A stretch of 64,000 bases of DNA from Albimonas sp036154955 (GTDB lineage: Bacteria; Pseudomonadota; Alphaproteobacteria; Rhodobacterales; Rhodobacteraceae): contig JAYZWL010000135.1 in assembly GCA_036154955.1 (NCBI GenBank), forward strand, positions 124,001 through 188,000, written 5' to 3'. Below the pieces are notes generated by a model. It was not told where the DNA came from. It searched no databases and saw only the letters and a list, made by a program, of their open reading frames with translations. Positions 42,864 to 51,603 of the stretch are shown here, piece by piece. The translations under genes and the position numbers were made by a program. The number at the start of each line of letters is the position of its first letter. Position 1 is the stretch's first letter.

Positions 42864-42952
42864 GGCCGGCTCCTTCACCTGTTGCAGCGCCCGGCCTCCC
42901 CTTGGCCGCCGGTTGATCCGGTCGTGCCGTGGCGGGCGTCCGTTATGTGAGA

Positions 42953-42978
42953 GGGGCGCGCCGTTCCCGGCGCGCCCC
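42953..42978 (-). repeat. Intercistronic hairpin between aapJ and aapQ
   Basis: 11-bp perfect stem GGGGCGCGCCG / CGGCGCGCCCC with a 4-nt loop, 20 nt after the aapJ stop. No T-run follows on the minus strand. It probably protects the aapJ message so that binding protein exceeds permease. Confidence 0.65.
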
Positions 42979-42998
42979 GTTTCAAGTCCCGGCTTCGC

Positions 42999-44018
42999 TC
43001 AGCGGAAGGGCGGGGAGTACTGCAGACCGCCCTGGGTCCAGAGCGCGTTCAGGCCGCGCTCCAGGGCCACCGGGGTGTCCACGCCCAGGTACTTGGCGAA
43101 GATCTCGCCGTAGTTGCCCTCGGCCTGGATGACCTTCACCGCGAAGTCGGCCGGCAGGCCGAGCATGGCGCCGTACTCGCCCTCGGCGCCCAGCATGCGG
43201 TTGATCTCCGGGTTGTCGGTGCCCTTGGCCATCTCGGCCACGTTGTCCTTGGTCACGCCCAGCTCTTCGGCGATCAGCAGGACGTTGAAGGACCAGCGCA
43301 CGATGTCGCCCCACTCGGAGTCGCCGTGACGGACCACCGGGCCCAGCGGCTCCTTCGAGATGATCTCGGGAAGGATGATGTGATCCTTCGGCGCCTCGAA
43401 GGTGGAGCGCGACGCGGCCAGCGCCGAGCTGTCGGTGGTGTACACGTCGCAGGCGCCGGCGAGATACTTCTGCTGGGCCTCGGCGTTGGTCTCCACCGGC
43501 ACCGGCTCGTAGCTCATGCCGTTGATGCGGAAGTAGTCGGCCAGGTTCAGCTCGGTGGTGGTGCCGGTCTGGATGCAGACGGTGGCGCCGTCCAGCTCCT
43601 TGGCCGAGGTCACGCCCAGCGCCTTGGGAACCATGAAGCCCTGGCCGTCGTAGTAGTTGACGCCCGCGAACTCGAACTTCAGGTCGACATCGCGCGAGAA
43701 GGTCCAGGTGGTGACGCGCGACAGCATGTCGATCTCGCCGGAGGCGAGCGCGGTGAAGCGGGTCTTGGCGGTGGTCGGGGTGAACTTCACCGCCTTCGGG
43801 TCGCCGAAAACGGCGGCCGCGACGGCGCGGCAGACGGCCACGTCGAAGCCGGCCCATTCGCCGTTGGCGTCGGTGAACTCGAAGCCGGCGACGCCGGTGG
43901 CGACGCCGCAGCTGAGGAAGCCCTTGGCCTTCACGTCGTCAAGCGTCGCAGCCGCGGAGGCGCCGGCCGACAGCGCCACGGCGGCGGCGGCGGCGCCGAT
44001 CAGGTGGTTGAGTTTCAT
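42999..44018 (-). CDS. aapJ: General L-amino-acid-binding protein AapJ
   Basis: 339 residues, signal peptide 1-23 (cut after ASA). Family-3 solute-binding fold: ATLDDVKAKGFLSCGVATGV, FDVAVCRAVAAAVFGDPKAV, DVYTTDSSALAASRS, GPVVRHGDSEWGDIVRW. Periplasmic binding protein of the AapJQMP (BztABCD) importer with broad amino-acid specificity. A GGAAGAGG stretch lies ahead of the ATG. Confidence 0.95.
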   Translation of the reverse strand: MKLNHLIGAAAAAVALSAGASAAATLDDVKAKGFLSCGVATGVAGFEFTDANGEWAGFDVAVCRAVAAAVFGDPKAVKFTPTTAKTRFTALASGEIDMLSRVTTWTFSRDVDLKFEFAGVNYYDGQGFMVPKALGVTSAKELDGATVCIQTGTTTELNLADYFRINGMSYEPVPVETNAEAQQKYLAGACDVYTTDSSALAASRSTFEAPKDHIILPEIISKEPLGPVVRHGDSEWGDIVRWSFNVLLIAEELGVTKDNVAEMAKGTDNPEINRMLGAEGEYGAMLGLPADFAVKVIQAEGNYGEIFAKYLGVDTPVALERGLNALWTQGGLQYSPPFR

Positions 44019-44415
44019 AGGTGAATATACCTCTTCCTGTGGGGTCCGGGACTATATGTCCCGGTTGGTTCTCGCCCGTCGGCCGAAGCCCCGGACGTAT
44101 GAGCGTCTTTCGCCTGAGCGGCCAGGTCCCTCCGCCCATCACGAACAATGAACGGGGGCTTCACAGAAGGTCAACCCCTGCCGCCGCCTCTATCATGCCG
44201 CAATGCGGCGAGCCTTTGAAAGCCTCTTGTCGAGGCGCCGAAAGCTTCGGGCGCCTTGGAATGCGGCGGCTGATGACTCGTCAATAACCGCGGATTGCGT
44301 GTTGATTCCGTTCGCTGATTCGCCACAAACGCTGATGCGGGGTCCGATTCGGTTCGCGCCGGCGATCGTCTCCCCGCGAACCGTCAGGGTTCCGAAGCGT
44401 CAGCAGCGCGGCGAC
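44019..44415. other. 397-bp promoter region of the aap operon
   Basis: No gene supported. On the minus strand TTGACC (44174-44169), 18-nt spacer, CATTGT (44150-44145) is a plausible promoter with a leader of about 120 nt. A hairpin AGGCGCC / GGCGCCT at 44233-44256 may mark the end of the acylphosphatase transcript. The stretch is visibly less GC-rich than the genes around it. Confidence 0.4.
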
Positions 44416-44712
44416 TCAGGCGACTCGCAGGAAGCCTGACAGGGGCGCGCCGTCGGGCATCCGCGCCTCGACCAGCCAGGGTTCCTCGACCACTTCCGAC
44501 ACGTCGGAGGTCGGCGGACCGCTGCGGCAGGCGTCGAGCATCCGGCGCACCAGGTCCTCGGGCCCGACCGCCATCAGCTCCACCGATCCGTCGGAGAGGT
44601 TGCGCACATAGCCCCACAGGCCCAGCGACCAGGCGGTGGAGCAGGCCCAGTCCCGATATCCCACGCGCTGAACCCTGCCCCGGATGATGGCCCGCACGGC
44701 GATATGGTTCAT
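44416..44712 (-). CDS. acyP: Acylphosphatase
   Basis: 98 residues. GRVQRVGYRDWACSTAWSLG with catalytic Arg20 and GYVRNLSDGSVE with catalytic Asn38 define the family. It hydrolyses carboxyl-phosphate bonds of acylphosphates. Single gene between the aap promoter region and the DUF1045 gene. Confidence 0.93.
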   Translation of the reverse strand: MNHIAVRAIIRGRVQRVGYRDWACSTAWSLGLWGYVRNLSDGSVELMAVGPEDLVRRMLDACRSGPPTSDVSEVVEEPWLVEARMPDGAPLSGFLRVA

Positions 44713-44821
44713 GGCGCAGTCCCCGGAATAAGGCGTCGCGGCTCGGGGAGAAGACTAGCGCAGGCCCGACCCTCGAAACAGTCCCGCGCGCTCGCGTCGC
44801 ATGTCCAGGGTCAACGGATGG

Positions 44822-45529
44822 TCACCGGCCCCCGAACGGAAGCCGCCGCAGCAGGCGGAACGGCGCCCCGCCCCCCGGATCGCCGAAAAGCGCCGCCTCC
44901 CGCACCGGGAGCGGTCCCGCGCAGAACGGCGCGACATGGGGGGCGAGCGCGGCCGAGGTCGCCGCCAGATCCTCCGGCGACAGGGCCGAGGACAGGGTGA
45001 GGTGAAAGCGGAACTGCGCGCCGACATAGGGATAGCCCCAGCGGGCCAGCAGCGCCTCATGCTCCGCCGACAGCGGGTTGGCGCGCCTCCGCGCCAGCTC
45101 CGCTTCCGACGGGGGGGCGCGGAAGGCGTCCAGCGCCTCCACGCAGGTCATCGCCAGCGCCGCCATCTCCGGGCTGGGCGCGGACAGGCGAAGCGAGGCG
45201 AAGCGGCCGATGGCGTGCAGGGTCAGCGCCGGCGCCTCGAAGGGGACGAGGCCCGCCGCCATCGCCTCCGCCGCCGCCAGCAGCCCGGCGGCGTCGGTCC
45301 CCGCGGCCAGCGCGAAGGGCGGCTTCAGGGTGCCGTGAAAGCCGTAGCGGCGGGGGGAGACGGTCAGCTCCTCCGCCGCGCGCGGCAGACCGGTCACGGG
45401 GGGGCGCGGCGGAACCTCGCCCGTCTCCGCGTCCCAGCCCAGCCAGGCGGAGCCGAAGCGCCAGAGGGGGGAGCCCGCCTCCGGCGCGTAGTAGATCGCG
45501 TAGCGGGCGTAGCCCTCGATATCGGTCAT
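44822..45529 (-). CDS. DUF1045 protein, 2H-phosphoesterase-like
   Basis: 235 residues. YAIYYAPEAGSPLWRFGSAWLG start and two HxT/S motifs, HGTLKPPF (His65) and HLTLS (His176), as in 2H phosphoesterases. DUF1045 genes are best known beside phosphonate (C-P lyase) genes, but none are present here. GGGGGAGCGG precedes ATG 45529. Reaction unknown. Confidence 0.85.
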   Translation of the reverse strand: MTDIEGYARYAIYYAPEAGSPLWRFGSAWLGWDAETGEVPPRPPVTGLPRAAEELTVSPRRYGFHGTLKPPFALAAGTDAAGLLAAAEAMAAGLVPFEAPALTLHAIGRFASLRLSAPSPEMAALAMTCVEALDAFRAPPSEAELARRRANPLSAEHEALLARWGYPYVGAQFRFHLTLSSALSPEDLAATSAALAPHVAPFCAGPLPVREAALFGDPGGGAPFRLLRRLPFGGR

Positions 45530-45552
45530 CCGCTCCCCCTTCGCGGCCTTGC

Positions 45553-46401
45553 TCAGCCCGGATAGGCCACGGCTTCCTGCCGCTGGGTCCCCAGCCCCTC
45601 GACGCCCAGCTCCAGCACGTCGCCGGGGCGCAGGAAGCGTTGCGGCTTCATGCCCATGCCGACGCCCGAGGGCGTTCCGGTGCAGATCAGGTCCCCCGGC
45701 ATCAGCCGCATGAACCGGCTGAGATAGGACACGATTTCGGCCACCGAGAAGATCATGTCGGCGGTGTTCGAATCCTGCTTGCCCTCGCCCCCGTTCAGCG
45801 TGAGCCAGATGCGCAGCACCTGCGGGTCGGGGATCTCGTCGGCCGTCACCATCCACGGCCCGGTCGGGCCGAAGCCGGGGGCGGATTTGCCCTTGACCCA
45901 CTGGCCGCCGCGCTCCTGCTGCCACTCGCGCTCGGACACGTCGTTGACCACGCAGTAGCCGGCGACGCGGGACAGGGCCTCGGCCTCCGAGACATGCTCG
46001 GTCGGCTGGCCGATCACCACGCCCAATTCCGCCTCCCAGTCGGTCTTGACCGAGCCCTTGGGGATGGTCAGCGGGTCGTTCGGCCCGGCGAGACAGGAGG
46101 CGGCCTTGGTGAAGACGATCGGTTCCTTGGGATGGGGCATGCCGCTTTCGTCGGCGTGCAGGCGGTAGTTCAGACCGATGGCGTGGAAGGTCGGCACGCG
46201 GCTGAGGCAGGCGCCGAGCCGGGGCGCGTCGACCCTGGGCAGGCTTTCGGGGTCGATCCCCCGCAGCCGGTCCAGCGAAGCCGGGCTCAGCGCGTCGCCG
46301 GCGAGGTCGCCCAGCGTCCCCGACAGGTCCCTCACGCCGCCCGCTTCGTCCAGCATCCCCGGCTTCTCGGCCCCCTTCGGGCCCCAGCGCAGCAGTTTCA
46401 T
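45553..46401 (-). CDS. Fumarylacetoacetate hydrolase (FAH) family protein
   Basis: 282 residues. FAH fold with GLNYRLHADESG, KAASCLAGPNDPLTIP, the metal-binding DWEAELGVVIG and GPTGPWMVTADEIPDP, FTGTPSGVG-like LICTGTPSGVGMGMKP. Members hydrolyse or isomerise beta-diketone or 2-oxo acids; the substrate is not determined. It ends 23 bp before the DUF1045 start on the same strand. Confidence 0.9.
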   Translation of the reverse strand: MKLLRWGPKGAEKPGMLDEAGGVRDLSGTLGDLAGDALSPASLDRLRGIDPESLPRVDAPRLGACLSRVPTFHAIGLNYRLHADESGMPHPKEPIVFTKAASCLAGPNDPLTIPKGSVKTDWEAELGVVIGQPTEHVSEAEALSRVAGYCVVNDVSEREWQQERGGQWVKGKSAPGFGPTGPWMVTADEIPDPQVLRIWLTLNGGEGKQDSNTADMIFSVAEIVSYLSRFMRLMPGDLICTGTPSGVGMGMKPQRFLRPGDVLELGVEGLGTQRQEAVAYPG

Positions 46402-46449
46402 CGCGTCTCTCCCTGTGTTGGACCTTCCCGCCGCGTCTCCCGCGCCGGG

Positions 46450-46950
46450 TCAGCCGATATCGAACACCAGGCAGGTGGTGGTGCCCGAGGCGTAGACCTT
46501 GCCGTCCGGCCCGACCAGCGTGCCGTCCGCGGTCGCGGTCTGGCGTCCCACATGGCGCGCCACGCCCAGCGCGCGCAACGTCCCGGTGTCCTCCCGCGCG
46601 CCGCGCAGGATGTTCACCTTGTATTCGAGCGTGAGATAGCCCTTGCCCCTGGGCAGCCGCGTGTGGATCGCGCAGCCCATGGCGCTGTCGAGCAGCACGC
46701 CGTACCAGCCGCCATGGACCGAGCCGATGGGGTTGTAGAGGTCGAAGGACGTGTCCCCCTCGAAGGTCGCGGTCCCGTCGCCGACCTCGGTGAGCTGGAA
46801 GTTCAGCAGCCGCGCGATGGGGGCCGCGGGGGCGAGGCCGTCGCGCACCCGCTCCAGCAGCTCGCGCCCCGAAAGCCCGGCCATCTGCGCCGGCGTCATC
46901 ATGTCGGCGAGGCCGGCGGGCCAGAGCGGTGCGGGGCGGGGGTCGGTCAT
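46450..46950 (-). CDS. PaaI-type hotdog-fold thioesterase
   Basis: 166 residues. The hotdog signature is NPIGSVHGGWYGVLLDSAMG, followed by YLTLEYKVNILRGARED and VGPDGKVYASGTTTCLVFD. Acyl-CoA thioesterase of unknown acyl preference. It is just upstream of the FAH gene and downstream of ATP12. Confidence 0.88.
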   Translation of the reverse strand: MTDPRPAPLWPAGLADMMTPAQMAGLSGRELLERVRDGLAPAAPIARLLNFQLTEVGDGTATFEGDTSFDLYNPIGSVHGGWYGVLLDSAMGCAIHTRLPRGKGYLTLEYKVNILRGAREDTGTLRALGVARHVGRQTATADGTLVGPDGKVYASGTTTCLVFDIG

Positions 46951-46984
46951 CGCGTGGTCCTCGCTCTGGACAGGGGGCGCGGGG

Positions 46985-47716
46985 TCAGGCCAGCAGGTCG
47001 AGCAGACGGCGGGCCTGGAGGAAATCCCGGCGCTTGAGCGCCGCCACCTCCGCCGCCTCGGCGTCCTCGCCCCAATGCTCGGCCTGGAAATCCTCGTCGA
47101 GGCGGGACAGCCGCCAGCCGTCCTCCGCCCCCAGCGCCCCTTCCGACACCGCCAGCCCCAGCACCAGCGAACCCGAGAGCGTCACCAGTTCGTGCAGCGC
47201 CGCCAGCCGGTGCGGGTCATGGGCGGCGACCGCGGCGGTCAGCGCCGCCAGCGCCTCGGCCGGCTGGGCGACATGCATCACGCCCTCGGCGCAGGTCAGG
47301 CGGGCGCCGTGGCGGGTCTCGGCCCAAGCGAGCCAGGGGTCCCATGCCTCCGCCTGCCGTTCGGCAAGCGGGCGGGGATGGGGGGCGCGGTAGCAGATCA
47401 GGTCGGACCCGCCGTATTCCGCGATCATGCCCACCACCTCCGCGTGATGGGTCGTCACCCGGTCGATGACGGTGTTGAGCGCCTTGGTAAGCGGCAGCGT
47501 GGCGGGGTCCAGCCGCTCGCCCTGCGCGTTCCACTCCGCCGCCGTCGCCTCCCCCAGCGCCTGGGTGGGCGCGAGCAGCTCCGCTCCGCCGGGCGTGCGC
47601 AGCGGCTTGCCGTCGAGCCGCACCGCCCAGCCGGCGCCGCCCTCGGCGGGCCGGCAGGCGGCCTGGGTCCAGAAGCGCTTCGGCGCGGAGGCGGCGGAGG
47701 AGGGGGCGGGGGCCAT
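46985..47716 (-). CDS. ATP12-family F1-ATPase assembly chaperone
   Basis: 243 residues. RFWTQAACRPAEGGAGWAVR, LDGKPLRTPGGAELLAPTQA, AEWNAQGERLDPATLPLTKA and GSDLICYRA-type motifs match the ATP12 family, which binds the F1 alpha subunit during assembly in mitochondria and alphaproteobacteria. It starts 4 bp from the HAD stop; the ATP12-HAD-rluC group is typical of Rhodobacterales. Confidence 0.92.
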   Translation of the reverse strand: MAPAPSSAASAPKRFWTQAACRPAEGGAGWAVRLDGKPLRTPGGAELLAPTQALGEATAAEWNAQGERLDPATLPLTKALNTVIDRVTTHHAEVVGMIAEYGGSDLICYRAPHPRPLAERQAEAWDPWLAWAETRHGARLTCAEGVMHVAQPAEALAALTAAVAAHDPHRLAALHELVTLSGSLVLGLAVSEGALGAEDGWRLSRLDEDFQAEHWGEDAEAAEVAALKRRDFLQARRLLDLLA

Positions 47717-47720
47717 CGGC

Positions 47721-48413
47721 TCAGTCCCTTTCGTCCAGCGCGGCCAGCGCCGCGTCCAGGTCTTCGTATCCGTGGATCACCGCGTCGGCGCCGGCGGCGC
47801 GCAGCCGGGCCTCGTCATGGTAGCCCCAGGTCACGGCCAGCGCCCGGAACCCGGCGTTGCGGGCCATCTCCATGTCATACTCGGTGTCGCCGATCATCAC
47901 CGCATGGGCGGCGTCGGCCCCCGTCTCCTCCAGCGCGCGCAGCAGCATGGAGGGATGGGGCTTCGAAGGGTGCAGGTCGGCGGTCTGCAGGGTCTGGAAA
48001 TAGCGGGCGAGGTCGTGCCCCTCCAGCGCATGGCGCAGGCCGCGCATCGCCTTGCCGGTGGCAACGCCCAGCAGGGTTTCGGGCTGCGCCGCCAGCCGCG
48101 CCACCGCCTCCCGCGCGCCGGGATAGAGGGGGGAGGCGGTCTCTCCCCCCGTCTCGGCCCGGAGCGCCACGAAGGCGGCGCGGTAGGCGTCGCAGAGCCG
48201 GTCGATGGCCTCCGCCGGCTCGGAGGGGGCCAGCCGGCGGAACGCCTCGGGCAGGGACAGGCCGATGATCCCCAGCGTGTCGGAGGGCGGCGGCGGCGCG
48301 CGACGCTCCGCGGCGAAGGCCCGGTCCATGGCCGCGAGGATCAGCGCCTGGCTGTCGATCAGCGTGCCGTCCATGTCGAAGACGACGAGGCGGAGCGGGG
48401 CGTCGGAGGTCAC
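47721..48413 (-). CDS. HAD-superfamily hydrolase (Gph-like phosphatase)
   Basis: 230 residues from a GTG at 48413 (GGAG about 7 nt upstream). HAD motif I DMDGT (Asp13, Asp15), motif II in GVATGK, motif III KPHP, motif IV MIGDTEYDMEMARNAG. Substrate unknown; could be a phosphoglycolate phosphatase or a general small-molecule phosphatase. Note that glycolate oxidase is encoded at 27-31 kb, but this is only suggestive. Confidence 0.88.
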   Translation of the reverse strand: MTSDAPLRLVVFDMDGTLIDSQALILAAMDRAFAAERRAPPPPSDTLGIIGLSLPEAFRRLAPSEPAEAIDRLCDAYRAAFVALRAETGGETASPLYPGAREAVARLAAQPETLLGVATGKAMRGLRHALEGHDLARYFQTLQTADLHPSKPHPSMLLRALEETGADAAHAVMIGDTEYDMEMARNAGFRALAVTWGYHDEARLRAAGADAVIHGYEDLDAALAALDERD

Positions 48414-48577
48414 GGGCGGGCGGGCTCCGGGGGCGAGAGGCGCGGCGGCGGCCCGCGCGGACGGATCGCGGCCCGGGGACCGCGAGATCGGGGCGCGGCC
48501 GGCGGGCCGCCGGGGCTTTTGGGTAGCGCTCGGGGGGCGGGCTGTCCAGCGGGACGGACGGCGCGGCGGGGACGAGG

Positions 48578-48596
48578 CCCCGGGTCAGGCCCGGGG
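48578..48596. repeat. Extragenic palindrome, copy 3 (CCCCGGG-TCAGG-CCCGGGG)
   Basis: Same palindrome as at 6549 and 13404 with one centre change (TCAGG), again followed by CGC, in the 218-bp gap between rluC and the HAD gene. Confidence 0.55.
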
Positions 48597-48631
48597 CGCG
48601 CGCGCGCCGCGGGCGGGCGACCGCACCGGCT

Positions 48632-49711
48632 TCAGCCCTTGGCGCGGTCCGGGTCGAAGGGATGCGGCGGGGCGTTCTTCACCTTCCAGCCGAAGGTGTC
48701 CCAGGTGCGCCGCATGTGCTCGGGCAGCGGCGCGACGACGGTCATCAGCCGCTTCGTGCCCGGATGCTCGAAGGTCAGGGACCGGGCGTGAAGGTGCAGC
48801 TTGCGGCTGATCACGCCGCCCAGCTGCGCGCCCCAGCCCTCGCCCTCGTTGGTCAGGCCGGAGCCGCCGTATTTGCCGTCCCCCGCGATGGGCGTCCCCA
48901 GCGCGGCCATATGCGCGCGAAGCTGGTGGGTGCGCCCGGTGATCGGCGACAGCGCCACCCAGGCGGCGCGGTTCCCCACCGCCTCGAACACCTGGTATTC
49001 GGTCAGCGCGCGCTTGGCGCCCTCGGTGGTCGCCACCTCGTCGGGGTGGACGAGGCGCATCTTCTCGCCCTCGCCCCCCGCGCCGCGGCCGCCGGCCTTG
49101 ACCAGCCCCCAGCGGATCGCCCCCTGCTCGGGGTCCGGCACGCCGGAGGTCAGGGCCCAGTAGACCTTGCGGGTGTCGCGGTGCCGGAAGCTCGCGGTCA
49201 GCGCCCGCGCGGCGGCGGCGGTGCGCGCCAGCACCAGCACGCCCGAGGTGTCGCGGTCGAGCCGGTGCACCAGCTTCGGCCGCTCCTCCGCCCCGAATTT
49301 CAGCGCCTCCGACAGGCCGTCCACGTGCCGCTCGGACTGGCCCGAACCGCCCTGCACGGCGAGCCCCGCGGGCTTGTCGAGCACGATCAGGTGGTCGTCG
49401 CGCCAGACCACCGCCGCGCGGATCATCTCGGCGTCGGCGGGCGAGATCCGGGCGCGCTGCTCGGCCCGCTCGGCCTCGCGCTTCGCCAGATATTCCGGGG
49501 TCTCGTCGGGCATCGGCGGCACCCGCACCACCTGCCCCGCCTCCAGCCGGGTCGAGGCCTTGGCCCGCGCCCCGTCCACCCGCAATTCGCCCTTGCGCAG
49601 CATCTTCTCGATGCGCCCCTGGGAGAGCTGCGGAAAGCGCCTGCGCAGCCAGCGGTCGATGCGCTGGTCGGCGTCGTCAGCCTCGATGGCGATGGTCTGC
49701 ACGCCGGGCAT
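48632..49711 (-). CDS. rluC: 23S rRNA pseudouridine synthase, RluC/RluD type
   Basis: 359 residues. S4 RNA-binding domain at the N-terminus (QRIDRWLRRRFPQLSQGRIE) and a catalytic domain with HRLDRDTSGVLVLAR (catalytic Asp in RLDRDTSG), NKPAG-type VLDKPAGLAVQGG and GRTHQLRAHM. It modifies uridines in 23S rRNA. RluC is favoured over RluD by context with HAD/ATP12, but the sequence alone does not decide. Confidence 0.9.
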   Translation of the reverse strand: MPGVQTIAIEADDADQRIDRWLRRRFPQLSQGRIEKMLRKGELRVDGARAKASTRLEAGQVVRVPPMPDETPEYLAKREAERAEQRARISPADAEMIRAAVVWRDDHLIVLDKPAGLAVQGGSGQSERHVDGLSEALKFGAEERPKLVHRLDRDTSGVLVLARTAAAARALTASFRHRDTRKVYWALTSGVPDPEQGAIRWGLVKAGGRGAGGEGEKMRLVHPDEVATTEGAKRALTEYQVFEAVGNRAAWVALSPITGRTHQLRAHMAALGTPIAGDGKYGGSGLTNEGEGWGAQLGGVISRKLHLHARSLTFEHPGTKRLMTVVAPLPEHMRRTWDTFGWKVKNAPPHPFDPDRAKG

Positions 49712-49714
49712 GGC

Positions 49715-50101
49715 TCAGCCCTCCCCGAAAGCGGCGCGGGCGAGCGCGAGCCCGGCCCAGAGCGCCAGCACCGAAACCGCGACCGACCCGGCCATATAGG
49801 CCGTCGCCACCCCGAGCCGCCCCCGCTCGATCAGATAGAGCGCGTCGAGCGAGAAGGCGGAGAAGGTCGTGAACCCGCCCAGCAGCCCGGTCATCACCAG
49901 CGGCGCGAACCGGACCCAGGCGCCCGGCGCGCGTTCCATCAGCAGCACGGCCGCGAGGCCCATGACGAAGGAGCCGAGCACGTTCACCCCGAAGGTCCCC
50001 CAGGGGAATCCGTGCCCCAGCGTCCGCCCGGCCCAGCCGGAGAACGCGAAGCGAAGCATGGCGCCGCAGGCGCCGCCGAGAGCGACGAGGAGGTAGGTCA
50101 T
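49715..50101 (-). CDS. crcB: Fluoride exporter CrcB/Fluc
   Basis: 128 residues, four TM helices. GGACGAMLRF, NVLGSFVMG (conserved Asn) and GFTTFSAFSLD with the Phe residues that line the pore. A single-gene Fluc would act as a homodimer. ATG 50101 is preferred to a TTG six codons upstream. It stops 4 bp from the rluC start. No fluoride riboswitch seen upstream. Confidence 0.93.
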   Translation of the reverse strand: MTYLLVALGGACGAMLRFAFSGWAGRTLGHGFPWGTFGVNVLGSFVMGLAAVLLMERAPGAWVRFAPLVMTGLLGGFTTFSAFSLDALYLIERGRLGVATAYMAGSVAVSVLALWAGLALARAAFGEG

Positions 50102-50174
50102 CGGCGGCAGATGCGCCAAACCCGGCGGCGCGTCAAGCCGGGCGGGCCATTCCCGCCCCGCCCGCCCCGTTTCC

Positions 50175-50231
50175 CCCCGTTTTCCGGCCGGACCGGGGTG
50201 GGCGGGCGGGAGGTCCGGCCGGAAAACGGGG
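50175..50231. repeat. 20-bp perfect inverted repeat between rarA and crcB
   Basis: CCCCGTTTTCCGGCCGGACC, 17-nt GC-rich loop, then the exact reverse complement. It begins 6 nt after the rarA stop on the minus strand. The second arm is followed by G residues rather than T, so it is not a standard intrinsic terminator. A smaller GGAACC-gtca-GGTTCC dyad overlaps the rarA stop codon itself. Confidence 0.75.
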
Positions 50232-50236
50232 AACCG

Positions 50237-51586
<1,350 letters not shown>

Positions 51587-51603
51587 GCCGCCGCCCCGCC
51601 CGC

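Noticed and set aside
50102..50236. Possible fluoride riboswitch upstream of crcB
   Set aside because: The sequence holds only the long inverted repeat; the conserved bases of the crcB motif were not found, and crcB follows rarA as a downstream gene.
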